Shown one piece after another: positions 16,930 through 25,120 of a DNA stretch of 46,273 bases (positions within the stretch are counted from its first letter, which is position 1; every line of letters begins with the position of its first letter). The notes beneath the pieces are model-generated. The model made no database searches and was not told the origin of the DNA. It worked only from the letters and a program-made list of their open reading frames with translations. The translations under genes were made by a program, and so were the position numbers. Origin of the DNA: an uncultured bacterium (GTDB lineage: Bacteria > Bacteroidota > Bacteroidia > Bacteroidales > CAIWKO01); the NCBI GenBank assembly GCA_903862465.1, contig CAIOYH010000120.1, forward strand, positions 1-46,273, written 5' to 3'.

Positions 16930-17181
16930 AAAATAAAAAATAAAATCAATAACAAAGAAAGGAAAATAAGCAACGAAGAAAGGATAATATTAAACATAAA
17001 AAGGAAAGTATATAACAAAGAAAAGAAAGACTATAATCAAGAAAGGAAACTACATAGCAAAGAAACGACATGCTATAAACAAGAAAAGAATATTCATAGC
17101 ATAATATAGATAATACATAAAACAAAATGGAATGTCAATAACCAAGAAAGGAATAACAATTACGAAGAAATAAATTTCAAT
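16930..17181 (+). repeat. 21-bp-period degenerate tandem array 1
   Basis: Cutting the sequence every 21 bp from 16951 gives eleven consecutive units (16951, 16972, 16993 and so on to 17161), with a twelfth degenerate unit at 16930. Nearly all begin AAC/AAT/AGC and carry CAAAGAAAGG-like cores. No indels are needed over about 250 bp, although individual bases vary widely. There is no start codon and the frame has stops, so it is not a gene today. The array ends 30 bp before the -7 box of the 17247 gene. Nothing else was found in 16674-17207. Confidence 0.75.
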
Positions 17182-17210
17182 AAAATAGTAAGCGAAATGA
17201 AAAATATTTG

Positions 17211-17218
17211 TACCTTTG
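17211..17218 (+). promoter_or_regulatory. -7 box TAnnTTTG for the 17247 gene
   Basis: TACCTTTG lies 28 nt before the ATG at 17247 and 29 nt after the end of 21-bp array 1. It rules out the earlier in-frame TTG at 17208 as the start. Confidence 0.5.
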
Positions 17219-17246
17219 CTGTCGAAAACCAAAACAAAGGCAAAAT

Positions 17247-17981
17247 ATGGCACAAAGAAAAGTAGTGGTACGCAAATATAATATGTCTGACGGTGACCTG
17301 AGCGGTCATTGCAGAATGATTCGGATGTGTGTTCAACGCGATATCCTTGATTTCATGAATCGGGGTGTGAGTGAGGCTTTCATCGAGGCATTTCACCAAC
17401 AGCGATTGGATTGGGACAGCTTTGACGAGGATGTTGTCAAGGTTGGAGAGATTACACAAGCCACCGAATTCAAAGATGCGTCGGAGGAAAAGCTGCGGCT
17501 CGCCTTGCGAACCTATCGCACTATGGTGCACAACAAATGGGGAATCAACCATCGCAACTATCGCGTTTATAAATTCGAACGCCTGCATCACACCACCGAC
17601 GATATCCTGCATCGCTTGGCGCGAACCGTCAAACTTGTTGGTCCTCGCCATCTCGCCGACTTGGCTACCGAAGGACTCACGCAAGACATGTTGGACAATA
17701 TTGACCAACTCGACATCCAATTCGAATTGGATATGGACCTGCAACAAAATGCCCAAACCGAACGCGAAATTCAGACCCAAGAACGCATCGAAATGGGTAA
17801 CAGTTTGTATAAAGAAATGATGCGCCTGAGCAATATCGGCAAGGATTTGTATGCAACCACCAACTCCGCGCGCTATAAGGACTATATCATTTATCATGAG
17901 CCTTCCACCAAGAAACCCAAAGAGGAAAAAGCCGACCAACCGCCAAAAACTTCTAAGATTTCGAAAAAAAAATCTTCTTAA
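17247..17981 (+). CDS. Unknown alpha-helical protein with lysine-rich tail
   Basis: 244 residues starting MAQRKVVVRKYNMSDGD. There is no signal peptide or transmembrane segment. The body is helical and rich in Arg, Glu and Gln, and the last about 25 residues are Lys/Pro-rich and disordered. Around residues 100-120 NKWGINHRNYRVYKFERLHHTTDD is a basic, aromatic patch. The family is not recognised with certainty; such 200-250-residue cytoplasmic proteins are scattered in Bacteroidota. Its promoter is directly downstream of a 21-bp repeat array. Confidence 0.75.
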   Translation: MAQRKVVVRKYNMSDGDLSGHCRMIRMCVQRDILDFMNRGVSEAFIEAFHQQRLDWDSFDEDVVKVGEITQATEFKDASEEKLRLALRTYRTMVHNKWGINHRNYRVYKFERLHHTTDDILHRLARTVKLVGPRHLADLATEGLTQDMLDNIDQLDIQFELDMDLQQNAQTEREIQTQERIEMGNSLYKEMMRLSNIGKDLYATTNSARYKDYIIYHEPSTKKPKEEKADQPPKTSKISKKKSS

Positions 17982-18030
17982 ATCAAAAAAAATAACGAAC
18001 TTTGTTGTGCAAATCCAAAACTAAATTCTG

Positions 18031-18339
18031 ATGACTGCAAAAAAACAATCCTCCCTTTCGTTCATTTTCGGGCTCGCATCCCTCGTGCTGTGTTGGTATT
18101 TTTGGTATCCCGTGTGGGGTATCGTGCTCACGGTGTTCACCTTCGCTTTCGGCGTGATGGCAATCTTATGGGGCAAAAAATTCATCCGCAACCACAAACT
18201 CCAACCCGATTGGCAAAAAACCACCGCCCTCCGCAACGCAAAATTTGGCTACGTCATGGGATGGATAGGGGTGTTGCTATCGTTCATTTGCTTTTTATTG
18301 GCATTATTATTCTCTTTATATTTTCACTTTTTAAATTAA
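18031..18339 (+). CDS. Small membrane protein
   Basis: 102 residues with three hydrophobic segments (about 9-22, 25-48, 72-98) separated by a basic loop (KKFIRNHKLQPDWQK). The layout resembles the DUF4190-type proteins next to it. It lies 49 nt after the helical protein and 6 nt before the next gene, so the three genes 17247-18705 may be one operon ending at the terminator at 18723. Confidence 0.65.
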   Translation: MTAKKQSSLSFIFGLASLVLCWYFWYPVWGIVLTVFTFAFGVMAILWGKKFIRNHKLQPDWQKTTALRNAKFGYVMGWIGVLLSFICFLLALLFSLYFHFLN

Positions 18340-18345
18340 TCAATT

Positions 18346-18705
18346 ATGGAAGAAAACTATCAACAAATCGATCAAAAAGAATTCCTGCCCGAGGCGGGCA
18401 GCGCTCTCACTTTCAGCATTTGGGGCAATGCCATTAGCTTACTTTATATGATACCATTCGTAGGTATTTTATGCTGCGTTGCTGGCATCATCCTCAGTAT
18501 TGTCGGGCTCACCAAAGGTCGTCGCGGCATGGAGGTATGGAAAAACGACAAACAGCGCTATCACGGCGGCTCCTTCTCCAAAACCCTCATTGCCTTCATC
18601 TTGGGCATCATCGGCATTGTGCAAGGCGCCTTACTGTCCATTTATGGCATCTTTTTCACCATCCTCATCATGAGCGGCGGATTTCGCCACATGCACATGT
18701 TTTAA
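18346..18705 (+). CDS. Small membrane protein, DUF4190-like
   Basis: 119 residues, with two hydrophobic hairpins joined by a basic loop TKGRRGMEVWKNDKQRYHGG. It is a distant paralogue of the 16275-16604 protein, with the same position of the K-G-R loop and following N/Y-rich stretch. Codons for LPEAGSA near residue 14 coincide with a perfect GC-rich palindrome (18385-18401) of the kind seen in nearby intergenic REP-like elements. Confidence 0.7.
   Translation: MEENYQQIDQKEFLPEAGSALTFSIWGNAISLLYMIPFVGILCCVAGIILSIVGLTKGRRGMEVWKNDKQRYHGGSFSKTLIAFILGIIGIVQGALLSIYGIFFTILIMSGGFRHMHMF
18385..18401. repeat. REP-like GC palindrome inside a coding sequence
   Basis: CTGCCCG and CGGGCAG are perfect inverted 7-mers around a 3-nt loop. 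The TGCCCG...CGGGCA core recurs in the elements at 18838, 20586 and 24471. Confidence 0.5.
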
Positions 18706-18722
18706 CGCATAATTCAAAGCAT

Positions 18723-18762
18723 AAAAAAGGCTGCCTCATCCTGTGAAGCAGCCTTTTTTTTA
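18723..18762 (+). terminator. Intrinsic terminator (bidirectional)
   Basis: A-run, GGCTGC (18729-18734), 13-nt loop, GCAGCC (18748-18753), then a T-run. It ends the 18346-18705 gene. Confidence 0.85.
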
Positions 18763-18784
18763 ACCCTAATGGATTCATTTTCCC

Positions 18785-18915
18785 TTGACTCTTGGAATTT
18801 GACACTTGGAATTTGGATCTTGGGCTTGACTTTTTGGGCGTGCCCCCGACAGAAAATGTCGGGGTCGGGCTTTCCGTTCCAAGTCCTCAGTCAGCGCCGC
18901 TTAAGGCGGCGCAGC
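18785..18915. repeat. Dispersed intergenic element with two hairpins
   Basis: A TTGGAATTTG-type microrepeat (18791-18816) is followed by a perfect 8-bp hairpin CCCCGACA/TGTCGGGG (18844-18864) inside GGGCGTGCC...GGTCGGGCTTTCCG. A second hairpin follows, GCGCCGC/GCGGCGC (18894-18912). The local GC content is far above the neighbourhood. The GTCGGGCTTTCCG block is one I recall as a common dispersed Bacteroidota repeat. No gene is visible in 18763-19006. Confidence 0.6.
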
Positions 18916-19006
18916 CTTCCGGGCTTTCCTCTCCAATCCCTCACGCGGAGGCAAACAGTCTGCATCTTGCCCACTGCTTGCCCCTTCGTGAACTTCTCAA
19001 AAACTT

Positions 19007-20548
19007 TTATTCCAAACTGCCGATAGCCGTTTCCACTGCCGCCAAAATGTCGCACGACTGCACCAACGCCTTCATCGTGTTATGGTCGGGATACAACGGA
19101 CGGTCGATATCCAAATACTCCACATGCTGACGGATACAATCCTTAGCCGCTTTGGTTCCATCGCCCAATTTATATTTCTCCTCATCAAACTTCTCGCGCA
19201 AATCCAACGCCTGAGCCGCTGCCATATATTCTATGCCCAAAATGCCGTAAGCGTTGTCCATAATCTGCAGATTTTTCAACACGCCGTTCATCCCCATCGA
19301 AACAAAATCCTCTTGGTCAGCCGCTGCGGGAATACTCTGCACACACGACGGCATCGACAAAATCCTTTGCTCCACTATTTGCATATCTGCCGTATATTGG
19401 CTCAACATCAAACCCGAAAACATACCCGCGCCCTTCGTCAAAAATGGGGGCAAACCCACGCTCAAAGCGGGATTATTCAGGCGGTTCATTCTTCTTTCAG
19501 ATAGAACGCACACCATCGTCACCACAGCGCCTACCATATCCATAGGCACCGAAACCGGCGTCCCTTGGAAGTTAGCGCCCGACAATTGCAGATTTTCTTC
19601 CGCAAAGAAAATGGGGTTATCCGCCACGCCGTTCAGCTCAATTTCCACCTGCGAACGTGCCCACGCAATTTGGTCGTGCGCCGAACCTATCACCTGAGGC
19701 GTGGAACGCATTGAATACGCATCCTGCACCTTCACTTTGATTTTGCCCGTTGCCAAATCGCCGTTCTGCGTCACCTTGCGGATAGAAGCCGCACTGCGCA
19801 CACCGCCCGCGAATCCGCGAACTTCCAACAAACGATGATTGTAGGGTTTCAAATTTGCTTTCAAAGCCTCCAACGACATTGCGCAAGCGATTTCTGCCTG
19901 CTTCAAAAAGTTGTTCACATCGTGCAGAATCAAACACGAAATACCCGTGATACAATTCGACCCGTTGATAGCTGCCAAACCGTCGCGCGCCTTCAATCCG
20001 GGCACTTTGATGTCTGCTTTTTCCATCGCGATTTTGCCTTCCAACAACTCGCCCTGAAAATAAGCATGACCTTCGCCCATCAGCAACAAAGCGATTTGCG
20101 ACATCGGTGCCAAATCGCCACAAGCACCCACCGAACCTTTTTTGCACACCATCGGGGTAACGCCTTTGTTGAGCATTTCCACGTAGGTCTGTGTGATTTC
20201 GGGACGGCATCCCGAATTGCCATGAGCATGCACATTGATACGACTCAACATCGCGGCACGTACATGTTCAATCGGCATCGGTTCGCCAATGCCGGCGGCA
20301 TGATTATAGATTAAATATTTTTGGAAATCTTCCACTTGGTCGTCGTTCAAAACGATTTCCGAAAATTCGCCGATACCCGTATTGATACCGTACATAATTT
20401 CGTGATTTTCCAACTTTTTCTCGAGCATGGTGCGACATTTCTCTATCCGAACCACTGCATCGGGGTGCAATTCCACCTTTTGTCCATTACGAGCAACGTT
20501 CACCACGTCCGTTATGGTTAAATTATTTCCTGTTATAATGAGTTTCAT
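19007..20548 (-). CDS. hutH: Aromatic amino acid (probably histidine) ammonia-lyase, MIO family with Ala-Cys-Gly triad
   Basis: 513 residues, the size of histidine ammonia-lyases, which convert His to urocanate. The catalytic Tyr motif YGINTGIGEF (residues 53-62), NHAAGIGEP (82-90) and the C-terminal AADQEDFVSMG are present. The cofactor triad that self-cyclises to MIO is normally Ala-Ser-Gly; here it is Ala142-Cys143-Gly144 (GSVGACGDLAPMS), with a clear TGT codon. From memory, Cys at this position in Pseudomonas HAL can still support the cofactor, so the enzyme may be active. The Asn-His pair at 82-83 is closest to the Ser-His of HAL rather than PAL (Phe-Leu) or TAL (His-Leu). No other hut genes are nearby, so the substrate is inferred. 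Confidence 0.82.
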   Translation of the reverse strand: MKLIITGNNLTITDVVNVARNGQKVELHPDAVVRIEKCRTMLEKKLENHEIMYGINTGIGEFSEIVLNDDQVEDFQKYLIYNHAAGIGEPMPIEHVRAAMLSRINVHAHGNSGCRPEITQTYVEMLNKGVTPMVCKKGSVGACGDLAPMSQIALLLMGEGHAYFQGELLEGKIAMEKADIKVPGLKARDGLAAINGSNCITGISCLILHDVNNFLKQAEIACAMSLEALKANLKPYNHRLLEVRGFAGGVRSAASIRKVTQNGDLATGKIKVKVQDAYSMRSTPQVIGSAHDQIAWARSQVEIELNGVADNPIFFAEENLQLSGANFQGTPVSVPMDMVGAVVTMVCVLSERRMNRLNNPALSVGLPPFLTKGAGMFSGLMLSQYTADMQIVEQRILSMPSCVQSIPAAADQEDFVSMGMNGVLKNLQIMDNAYGILGIEYMAAAQALDLREKFDEEKYKLGDGTKAAKDCIRQHVEYLDIDRPLYPDHNTMKALVQSCDILAAVETAIGSLE

Positions 20549-20585
20549 TTTTATGATTTTTGATTTATGATATTAAAATTTTGAT

Positions 20586-20615
20586 TACGCCTGCCCGACT
20601 GATTTTTTCAGACGG
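20586..20615. repeat. REP-like palindromic element
   Basis: GCCTGCCCGACTGA, T-rich loop, TCAGACGGG: a 9-bp stem with one mismatch. It is nearly identical in its left half to the element at 24471, which marks it as a dispersed repeat. It sits just upstream of the lyase gene. Confidence 0.55.
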
Positions 20616-20672
20616 GAGTTGTGATTAATTATGTGTGATGTATGAATTGAGAATTCATCATGATGCCTTAGA

Positions 20673-20795
20673 AGGGGTTCTAAAAATTAGATTTTTCGAG
20701 GCGGACAAGGTTTTTAAAAGCGCAGTTTACTCAAGTAAATGAGCATTTTAAAAATCGAAGTCCAACGATGAAAAAACAATTTATAGAACTCCCGT
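20673..20795. repeat. MITE-like imperfect 120-bp palindrome
   Basis: Two arms of about 60 nt are inverted copies of each other. GGGGTTCTAAAAATT at the left matches the reverse complement of AATTTATAGAACTCCC at the right. Further paired blocks are TTTTTC, GGAC, TTTTTAAAA and TTTACT, with the centre at TTTACTCAAGTAAA. There is no coding capacity. Structure and size fit a miniature inverted-repeat element or a large structured RNA. The rest of 20549-20921 shows nothing recognisable. Confidence 0.6.
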
Positions 20796-20921
20796 TATGT
20801 AATATAAAGCAGGGGGGAGCGCCTCAGCAGAGTCCGGCGCGGTTGATTTTAATTTTAAACTTCAGAAACCAGTTATTCATTCGTTGCAAACTTTATTGAA
20901 TTGAATTCGGGAGCAAATGTA

Positions 20922-22289
20922 CTACTTTTTCAACAATGCAATTATTTCTTGTAAAGATTTTTTTTCCATTGCCCCTGTTTGCATATTTTTTAGCGTGAAA
21001 CAATTCTCCTGCATCTCAGTGCTGCCGCCCGATGCAACGTAAGGAATCTTCCGCGCATCGGCGTATGAAAATTGTTTTTTTAATTTGGCATTATCGGGAT
21101 ATAACTCCGAAGAAATGCCCGCCTGCCGAATTTCCGCCAAAGCTTTCAGCGCATAAATCATCTCCGCCTCGCCATGATTGGTGAAGAGCAGTTGGGTGGA
21201 TATTTCCGCATTCTCGGGAAACAATTTGAGTTCGTTCATCACATCACAAATCCTATCAGCCCCAAACGAAACCCCAACCCCCGAAACATCGGGCAAGCCA
21301 AATATGCCCGTCAAATCGTCATACCTGCCGCCGCCACAGATGCTTCCCATCGCCACATCATTTGCCTTCACCTCGAGAATCGCGCCCGTGTAATAGTTCA
21401 AACCGCGGGCGAGCGTTGGATCAAATTCTACTTTAGCTTTTATATTACAATTAGTCAGATATCCGAAAATAGTTGCAATTTCATTCCAACCAAGTATACC
21501 AACTTCGGAAGAAAACTGAACAATAGATTTGAAGTTATCAAACTTATTCTCTGAGCTAAAAGTATTATCAAAAAACCCAATTAATTTATTTATAGCATCT
21601 ATTGAAATTTCTTTGGATATAAGTTCTTTAATAACTCCTTCCTTACCTATCTTCTCAAATTTGTCAATAGCTGTAACAATATCTACAATTTTATTTGACT
21701 CGCCTATCACTTCGGCGATGCCGCTCAATATTTTTCTATTGTTTAATTTTATGGTGATATTCAATCCAAGTTGCTGAAAAACGGCATCAATAATCTGTAT
21801 CAACTCCACCTCATTCAACAAAGAATTGCTGCCGATTACATCCACATCGCATTGATAAAACTCCCGATAGCGTCCCTTTTGGGGACGGTCGGCGCGCCAC
21901 ACGGGCTGAATCTGATAGCGTTTAAACGGAAAGGTGATTTCGTTACGATTCTGCACCACATAGCGCGCAAAAGGCACCGTCAAATCATAGCGCAAGGCTT
22001 TCTCACACATCCGTGCCGCCAATTTTGTCGTGCTCGAATTTTGAATATCTTCATTCGAAATGCCTTCCAAATAATTCCCCGAGTTCAGTATTTTAAATAT
22101 CAGTCGGTCGCCTTCTTCGCCATATTTCCCTGTCAGCGTGCTGAGGTTTTCCATCGCAGGCGTCTCAATCGGCAAATAGCCATACAAACGAAAAACGTCT
22201 TCCACGGTTTGAAAGATATACTTCCGCCGAATCATCTCGGCGGGCGAGAAGTCGCGGGTGCCTTTGGGTATAGAAACATTTACTGCCAT
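20922..22289 (-). CDS. hisS: Histidyl-tRNA synthetase
   Basis: 455 residues, class II synthetase. It starts [12 protein letters not shown] (motif 1 region). Motif 2 is seen as [32 protein letters not shown], and the His-specific GLNYYTGAI and motif 3 [13 protein letters not shown] are present. The C-terminal anticodon-binding domain (about 365-455) has the family pattern [18 protein letters not shown]. It charges tRNA-His. It is the single leftward gene after the GDPD gene. Confidence 0.96.
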   Translation of the reverse strand: MAVNVSIPKGTRDFSPAEMIRRKYIFQTVEDVFRLYGYLPIETPAMENLSTLTGKYGEEGDRLIFKILNSGNYLEGISNEDIQNSSTTKLAARMCEKALRYDLTVPFARYVVQNRNEITFPFKRYQIQPVWRADRPQKGRYREFYQCDVDVIGSNSLLNEVELIQIIDAVFQQLGLNITIKLNNRKILSGIAEVIGESNKIVDIVTAIDKFEKIGKEGVIKELISKEISIDAINKLIGFFDNTFSSENKFDNFKSIVQFSSEVGILGWNEIATIFGYLTNCNIKAKVEFDPTLARGLNYYTGAILEVKANDVAMGSICGGGRYDDLTGIFGLPDVSGVGVSFGADRICDVMNELKLFPENAEISTQLLFTNHGEAEMIYALKALAEIRQAGISSELYPDNAKLKKQFSYADARKIPYVASGGSTEMQENCFTLKNMQTGAMEKKSLQEIIALLKK

Positions 22290-22302
22290 CTGATATTTTT
22301 TG

Positions 22303-22310
22303 CAAAAATA
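22303..22310 (-). promoter_or_regulatory. -7 box TAnnTTTG for hisS
   Basis: The minus strand reads TATTTTTG 13 nt before the ATG at 22289. Confidence 0.45.
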
Positions 22311-22322
22311 GGAAATATTCCG

Positions 22323-23141
22323 TTACTGTGCCATTAAGTCTTTCAATAATTTCGGATTATTGGTGATAATACCATCCGCACCGTTGGCAATCATTTTCTC
22401 CATACGCTCGGGATTATCCACCGTCCACACATACACTTTTTTGTGCAACGCATGAATATAATCTATCACTTTTTTACTTGCAAACATGTGAAAGATATTA
22501 ATCTCTGAGATAAAACCTATGGCTTCTTTATCCGTTTTCAACTTCGCGTAAATCGTTTTCACAAACAGCAATGCCGTACTGATTTTTGCATCAAGTTCGT
22601 GAACTTTCTTCACCGATTCATAGTTGAACGACTGCACCACGCACCACGAATACGCATCATGTTTTTGCACCAATTTTACCACATCTGCCTCAATATCGCC
22701 CGAAGCATTGTCGGGAGTTTTTATTTCAATCATCACCGAACATTGCCCATGTATCAAACTCAACACCTCATCCAAAGTCGGTATCTTTTCATCTTTAAAC
22801 TTCTCAGAGAACTTAATTCCCGCATCCACTTTCATCAAATCTGCATACAGCATCGAACTCACCAAACCCTTGCCGTTGGTGGTGCGGTCAATACTTTTAT
22901 CGTGCATCACCACCGTAACTTTATCTTTGGTTTGATGCACATCAAGCTCAATGCGGTCAACCCCGATGGCGATAGCATTTCTGAAAGCTGCCAAAGTATT
23001 TTCGGGTGCCAACAAACTGCCTCCCCGATGCGCAACCACAGCAGTTTTTGTTCGGTGCACGGCTTGATTCTCGTTCTGCGAAAAACTCGTTTTCATAAAT
23101 AAAAGTGTTGAAAGTATCAGTAGGGAATTTCTTATGTTCAT
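22323..23141 (-). CDS. Glycerophosphodiester phosphodiesterase (GDPD), exported
   Basis: 272 residues. A signal peptide (residues 1-21, ending SFSQ) is followed by the GDPD TIM barrel: VVAHRGGSLLAPENTLAAF, then RIELDVHQTKDKVTVVMHD. These supply the catalytic His pair and metal-binding Glu/Asp. The C-terminal VYVWTVDNPERMEKMIANGADGIITNNP is typical. It hydrolyses glycerophosphodiesters to glycerol-3-phosphate in the periplasm or at the surface. The start overlaps the stop of the cupin gene by 4 nt, so the two are coupled. Confidence 0.9.
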   Translation of the reverse strand: MNIRNSLLILSTLLFMKTSFSQNENQAVHRTKTAVVAHRGGSLLAPENTLAAFRNAIAIGVDRIELDVHQTKDKVTVVMHDKSIDRTTNGKGLVSSMLYADLMKVDAGIKFSEKFKDEKIPTLDEVLSLIHGQCSVMIEIKTPDNASGDIEADVVKLVQKHDAYSWCVVQSFNYESVKKVHELDAKISTALLFVKTIYAKLKTDKEAIGFISEINIFHMFASKKVIDYIHALHKKVYVWTVDNPERMEKMIANGADGIITNNPKLLKDLMAQ

Positions 23142-23608
23142 ATTCCTGTTGCTTTACGTATCATTTCCAAGTAATCGGCAACCCTATCGCTGCCTTCTTT
23201 GGGTGCCCATTCTGCAAATATCTTATCCGTTTCGTGAATGTAAGGACCTTCCTTAAACTCGAAAGCCACCGAGCCCGATTCGAGCGATAAGATGGTATGG
23301 AAACGTTGGGGCGGAATTTCCACCGCAAGTGTATCGGTATTCTTATCCAACACTACAAAATCGCAAATCGCCCCGTCATCCTCAAATTCCACCAACAAAA
23401 GCCTGCCCCTCAAAACCGTAAACACCTCATGTTTCGGAGGCGTCTCATGCTTGTGAGGTCTGATATACGTCCCGGGTTCCAAAGCATTCAACAGACGTTG
23501 CAGCAGGGCATCATCACTTGTATGTAAGTTATAATTGATACGTTTGCGCGGCGATTGCTTTGCTTGCACTATGATTTGGTCGAGGAGCTTTTGTGTAATT
23601 TTAATCAT
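23138..23608 (-). CDS. WbuC-family cupin metalloprotein
   Basis: 156 residues. The start MIKITQKLLDQII at 23608 is the family's conserved N-terminus; further upstream codons overlap the -7 box at 23643-23650. Cupin metal motifs: RPHKHETPPKHEVFTVLRG and a late FHTILSLESGS. The C-terminal DKIFAEWAPKEGSD block is characteristic of the WbuC group found near LPS/O-antigen genes. The biochemical role is not established. It is translationally coupled to the GDPD gene. Confidence 0.85.
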   Translation of the reverse strand: MIKITQKLLDQIIVQAKQSPRKRINYNLHTSDDALLQRLLNALEPGTYIRPHKHETPPKHEVFTVLRGRLLLVEFEDDGAICDFVVLDKNTDTLAVEIPPQRFHTILSLESGSVAFEFKEGPYIHETDKIFAEWAPKEGSDRVADYLEMIRKATGI

Positions 23609-23642
23609 CTTAGATGTTCCGTATATTTTTTTATTTTGTTTA

Positions 23643-23650
23643 CAAAGGTA
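23643..23650 (-). promoter_or_regulatory. -7 box TAnnTTTG for the cupin-GDPD pair
   Basis: The minus strand reads TACCTTTG 34 nt before the ATG at 23608. Confidence 0.45.
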
Positions 23651-23762
23651 TAAAATATTAGATATACACATCTATTAAATTAAAAAAACTATGACAAACC
23701 CTTCTCAAACGAAGATTTCAAACTTTATTACTTTAATAACCGGAATTATGCACCGCATCCCT

Positions 23763-23945
23763 TTACTTTATTAGTTTATGGCTGTTGGGAAAGGTAATAA
23801 AGTTTTGTTTGGTGCTTTTGATGATAAAGAGTGATAGGTAAAAGCCTATAAGGATATATAGGACTGAGGTTAGAATTTTAGCCCAACAAAGAAAAATAAT
23901 ACTAAATATACAAATAAATAAAAACTTCCAAAGCCCAATTTTCAT
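23763..23945 (-). CDS. Possible small two-helix membrane protein
   Basis: 60 residues: a basic start MKIGLWKF, one long or two short hydrophobic segments to about residue 43, and a basic tail. An AAGGCG stretch precedes the ATG. There are no homologues that I recognise and it may be spurious. It lies 48 nt from the 21-bp array 2, reading away from it. Apart from this frame and the array, 23651-24350 shows only a 27-codon frame at 23691-23774 that I cannot support. Confidence 0.35.
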   Translation of the reverse strand: MKIGLWKFLFICIFSIIFLCWAKILTSVLYILIGFYLSLFIIKSTKQNFITFPNSHKLIK

Positions 23946-23993
23946 CGCCTTAAATTTTAATCATTAATAATCCAATAAATGACTAATGATTTC

Positions 23994-24300
23994 CAACATG
24001 ATTATACCTTAACCCAAGACCATTATTTCTTAACCCAAGACCATTATACCTTAAGCCAAGACCATTATACCTTAACCCAAAACCATTATTTCTTCGTCCA
24101 AGACCATTATACCTTCAGCCAAGACCATTATTTCTTAACCCAAGACCATTATTTCTTAACCCAAGACCATTATACCTTAAGCCAAAACCATTATTTCTTA
24201 AGCCAAGACCATTATTTCTTAAGCCAAAACCATTATTTCTTAAGGCAAGACCATTATTTCTTAAGCCAAGACCATTATTTCTTAATCCAAGACCATCATG
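23994..24300. repeat. 21-bp-period tandem array 2
   Basis: Thirteen full units from 24015 onward, in exact 21-bp register, plus partial units at 23994 and 24288. Each starts CAAGACCATTAT or CAAAACCATTAT. Variation is confined to a few positions: G/A at base 4, a paired TT-to-AC change in the middle, and the last three bases. Units are directly adjacent without spacers, so this is not a CRISPR. Read rightward from ATG 23979 the array stays open and would give heptapeptides of the QDHYFLT / QDHYTLS type. Nearly every variable base changes the amino acid, so there is no sign of protein-level selection. Confidence 0.9.
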
Positions 24301-24414
24301 GACGCCTCCGGCATTGCTTAAGTAATTTATGGTGGCTATTAACTTCATAATGAATTACTTCTTAATAAAGCGAAAATTTATATTACGCTCTCGGGGAAAT
24401 GTTTTCCCTGTGTT

Positions 24415-24503
24415 TATTCTTGGCATTTGGTATGTGGAGCTTGGAATTTGGAATTTGGGGCTTAGTATTTGCCTGCCCGACTGCGTCATTCAGGCGGAGA
24501 TCT
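24415..24503. repeat. TTGGAATTTGG microrepeat plus REP-like palindrome
   Basis: An 8-bp-period run with TTGGAATTTGG (about 24420-24465) is followed by GCCTGCCCGACTG, 7-nt loop, CAGGCGG at 24473-24500. The same order, microrepeat then TGCCCG palindrome, is seen at 18785-18872. Confidence 0.5.
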
Positions 24504-24510
24504 TGCCACC

Positions 24511-25101
24511 TCAGAACCCCTTATCCTTAAAATCCTCCAACCATTTCCGCGTTTCTTTCGGCTCAAAAGTCTTCAGTTTCGCGATAAGCTCGTTTTCGTC
24601 CTCACTCACAAAAAAAAGTTCCTTATGTTCGGGGCGAATAAAACGTTCCGCCACAAAATGGTCAAGAAGCTCAAACATTTTGTTATAATACCCATCAATA
24701 TTAAAAATGCCAATGGGTTTTTTTATGATGCCCAACTGATTTAGGGTAAGCATTTCGAACAACTCGTCCAAGGTTCCATAGCCGCCCGGGAGTATCAAAT
24801 ATCCATCCGAAAGCTTATCAATAAGCATCTTGCGTTCGCTCATCGAATCCACCACGTGCGTTTGGCTGATATGCTTATGCGCCACTTCCACATCCACCAA
24901 ATGCTGCGGGATGACACCAATCACAGTACCGTTTCCTTCCAACATACTATCTGCCAAAACACCCATCAAGCCCACATTTCCCGAACCATAAATCAAAGAG
25001 AAATCGTTCTCCACAAAAAGTTTCCCCAACAGATGGGTTTTGGTTTTATAAATCGCACGATTCCCAACCGCCGAACCGCAAAAGACAGCAATATTTTTCA
25101 T
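24511..25101 (-). CDS. LOG family (Rossmann-fold) nucleoside 5'-monophosphate phosphoribohydrolase
   Basis: 196 residues. It starts MKNIAVFCGSAVGN (25101), the family N-terminus; a longer in-frame start at 25179 would cross the -7 box. Motifs: YGSGNVGLMGVLAD, SERKMLI and the active-site PGGYGTLDELFE. LOG enzymes release bases such as cytokinins or purines from their ribotides; in bacteria the real substrate is often unknown. It is divergent from the M16 peptidase gene. Confidence 0.9.
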   Translation of the reverse strand: MKNIAVFCGSAVGNRAIYKTKTHLLGKLFVENDFSLIYGSGNVGLMGVLADSMLEGNGTVIGVIPQHLVDVEVAHKHISQTHVVDSMSERKMLIDKLSDGYLILPGGYGTLDELFEMLTLNQLGIIKKPIGIFNIDGYYNKMFELLDHFVAERFIRPEHKELFFVSEDENELIAKLKTFEPKETRKWLEDFKDKGF

Positions 25102-25120
25102 ATACTTAAAATCAGTTTTG

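Noticed and set aside
17160-17939. 259-codon leftward frame opposite the 17247 gene
   Set aside because: The rightward frame has a -7 box and a plausible helical protein with a disordered tail. The leftward one starts inside the coding region and ends in the repeat array.
18769-19130. Rightward frames of 85 and 112 codons
   Set aside because: They run through the dispersed hairpin element and the antisense 3' end of the lyase gene; composition is not protein-like.
23691-23774. 27-codon rightward frame starting MTNPSQTK
   Set aside because: It is too short, has no ribosome-binding site, and overlaps the opposite small frame. It was noted only because it also starts M-T-N.
24115-24348. Leftward frame through array 2 (LRNNGLG repeats)
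   Set aside because: It is a by-product of stop-free repeat units, with no start signal or domain.
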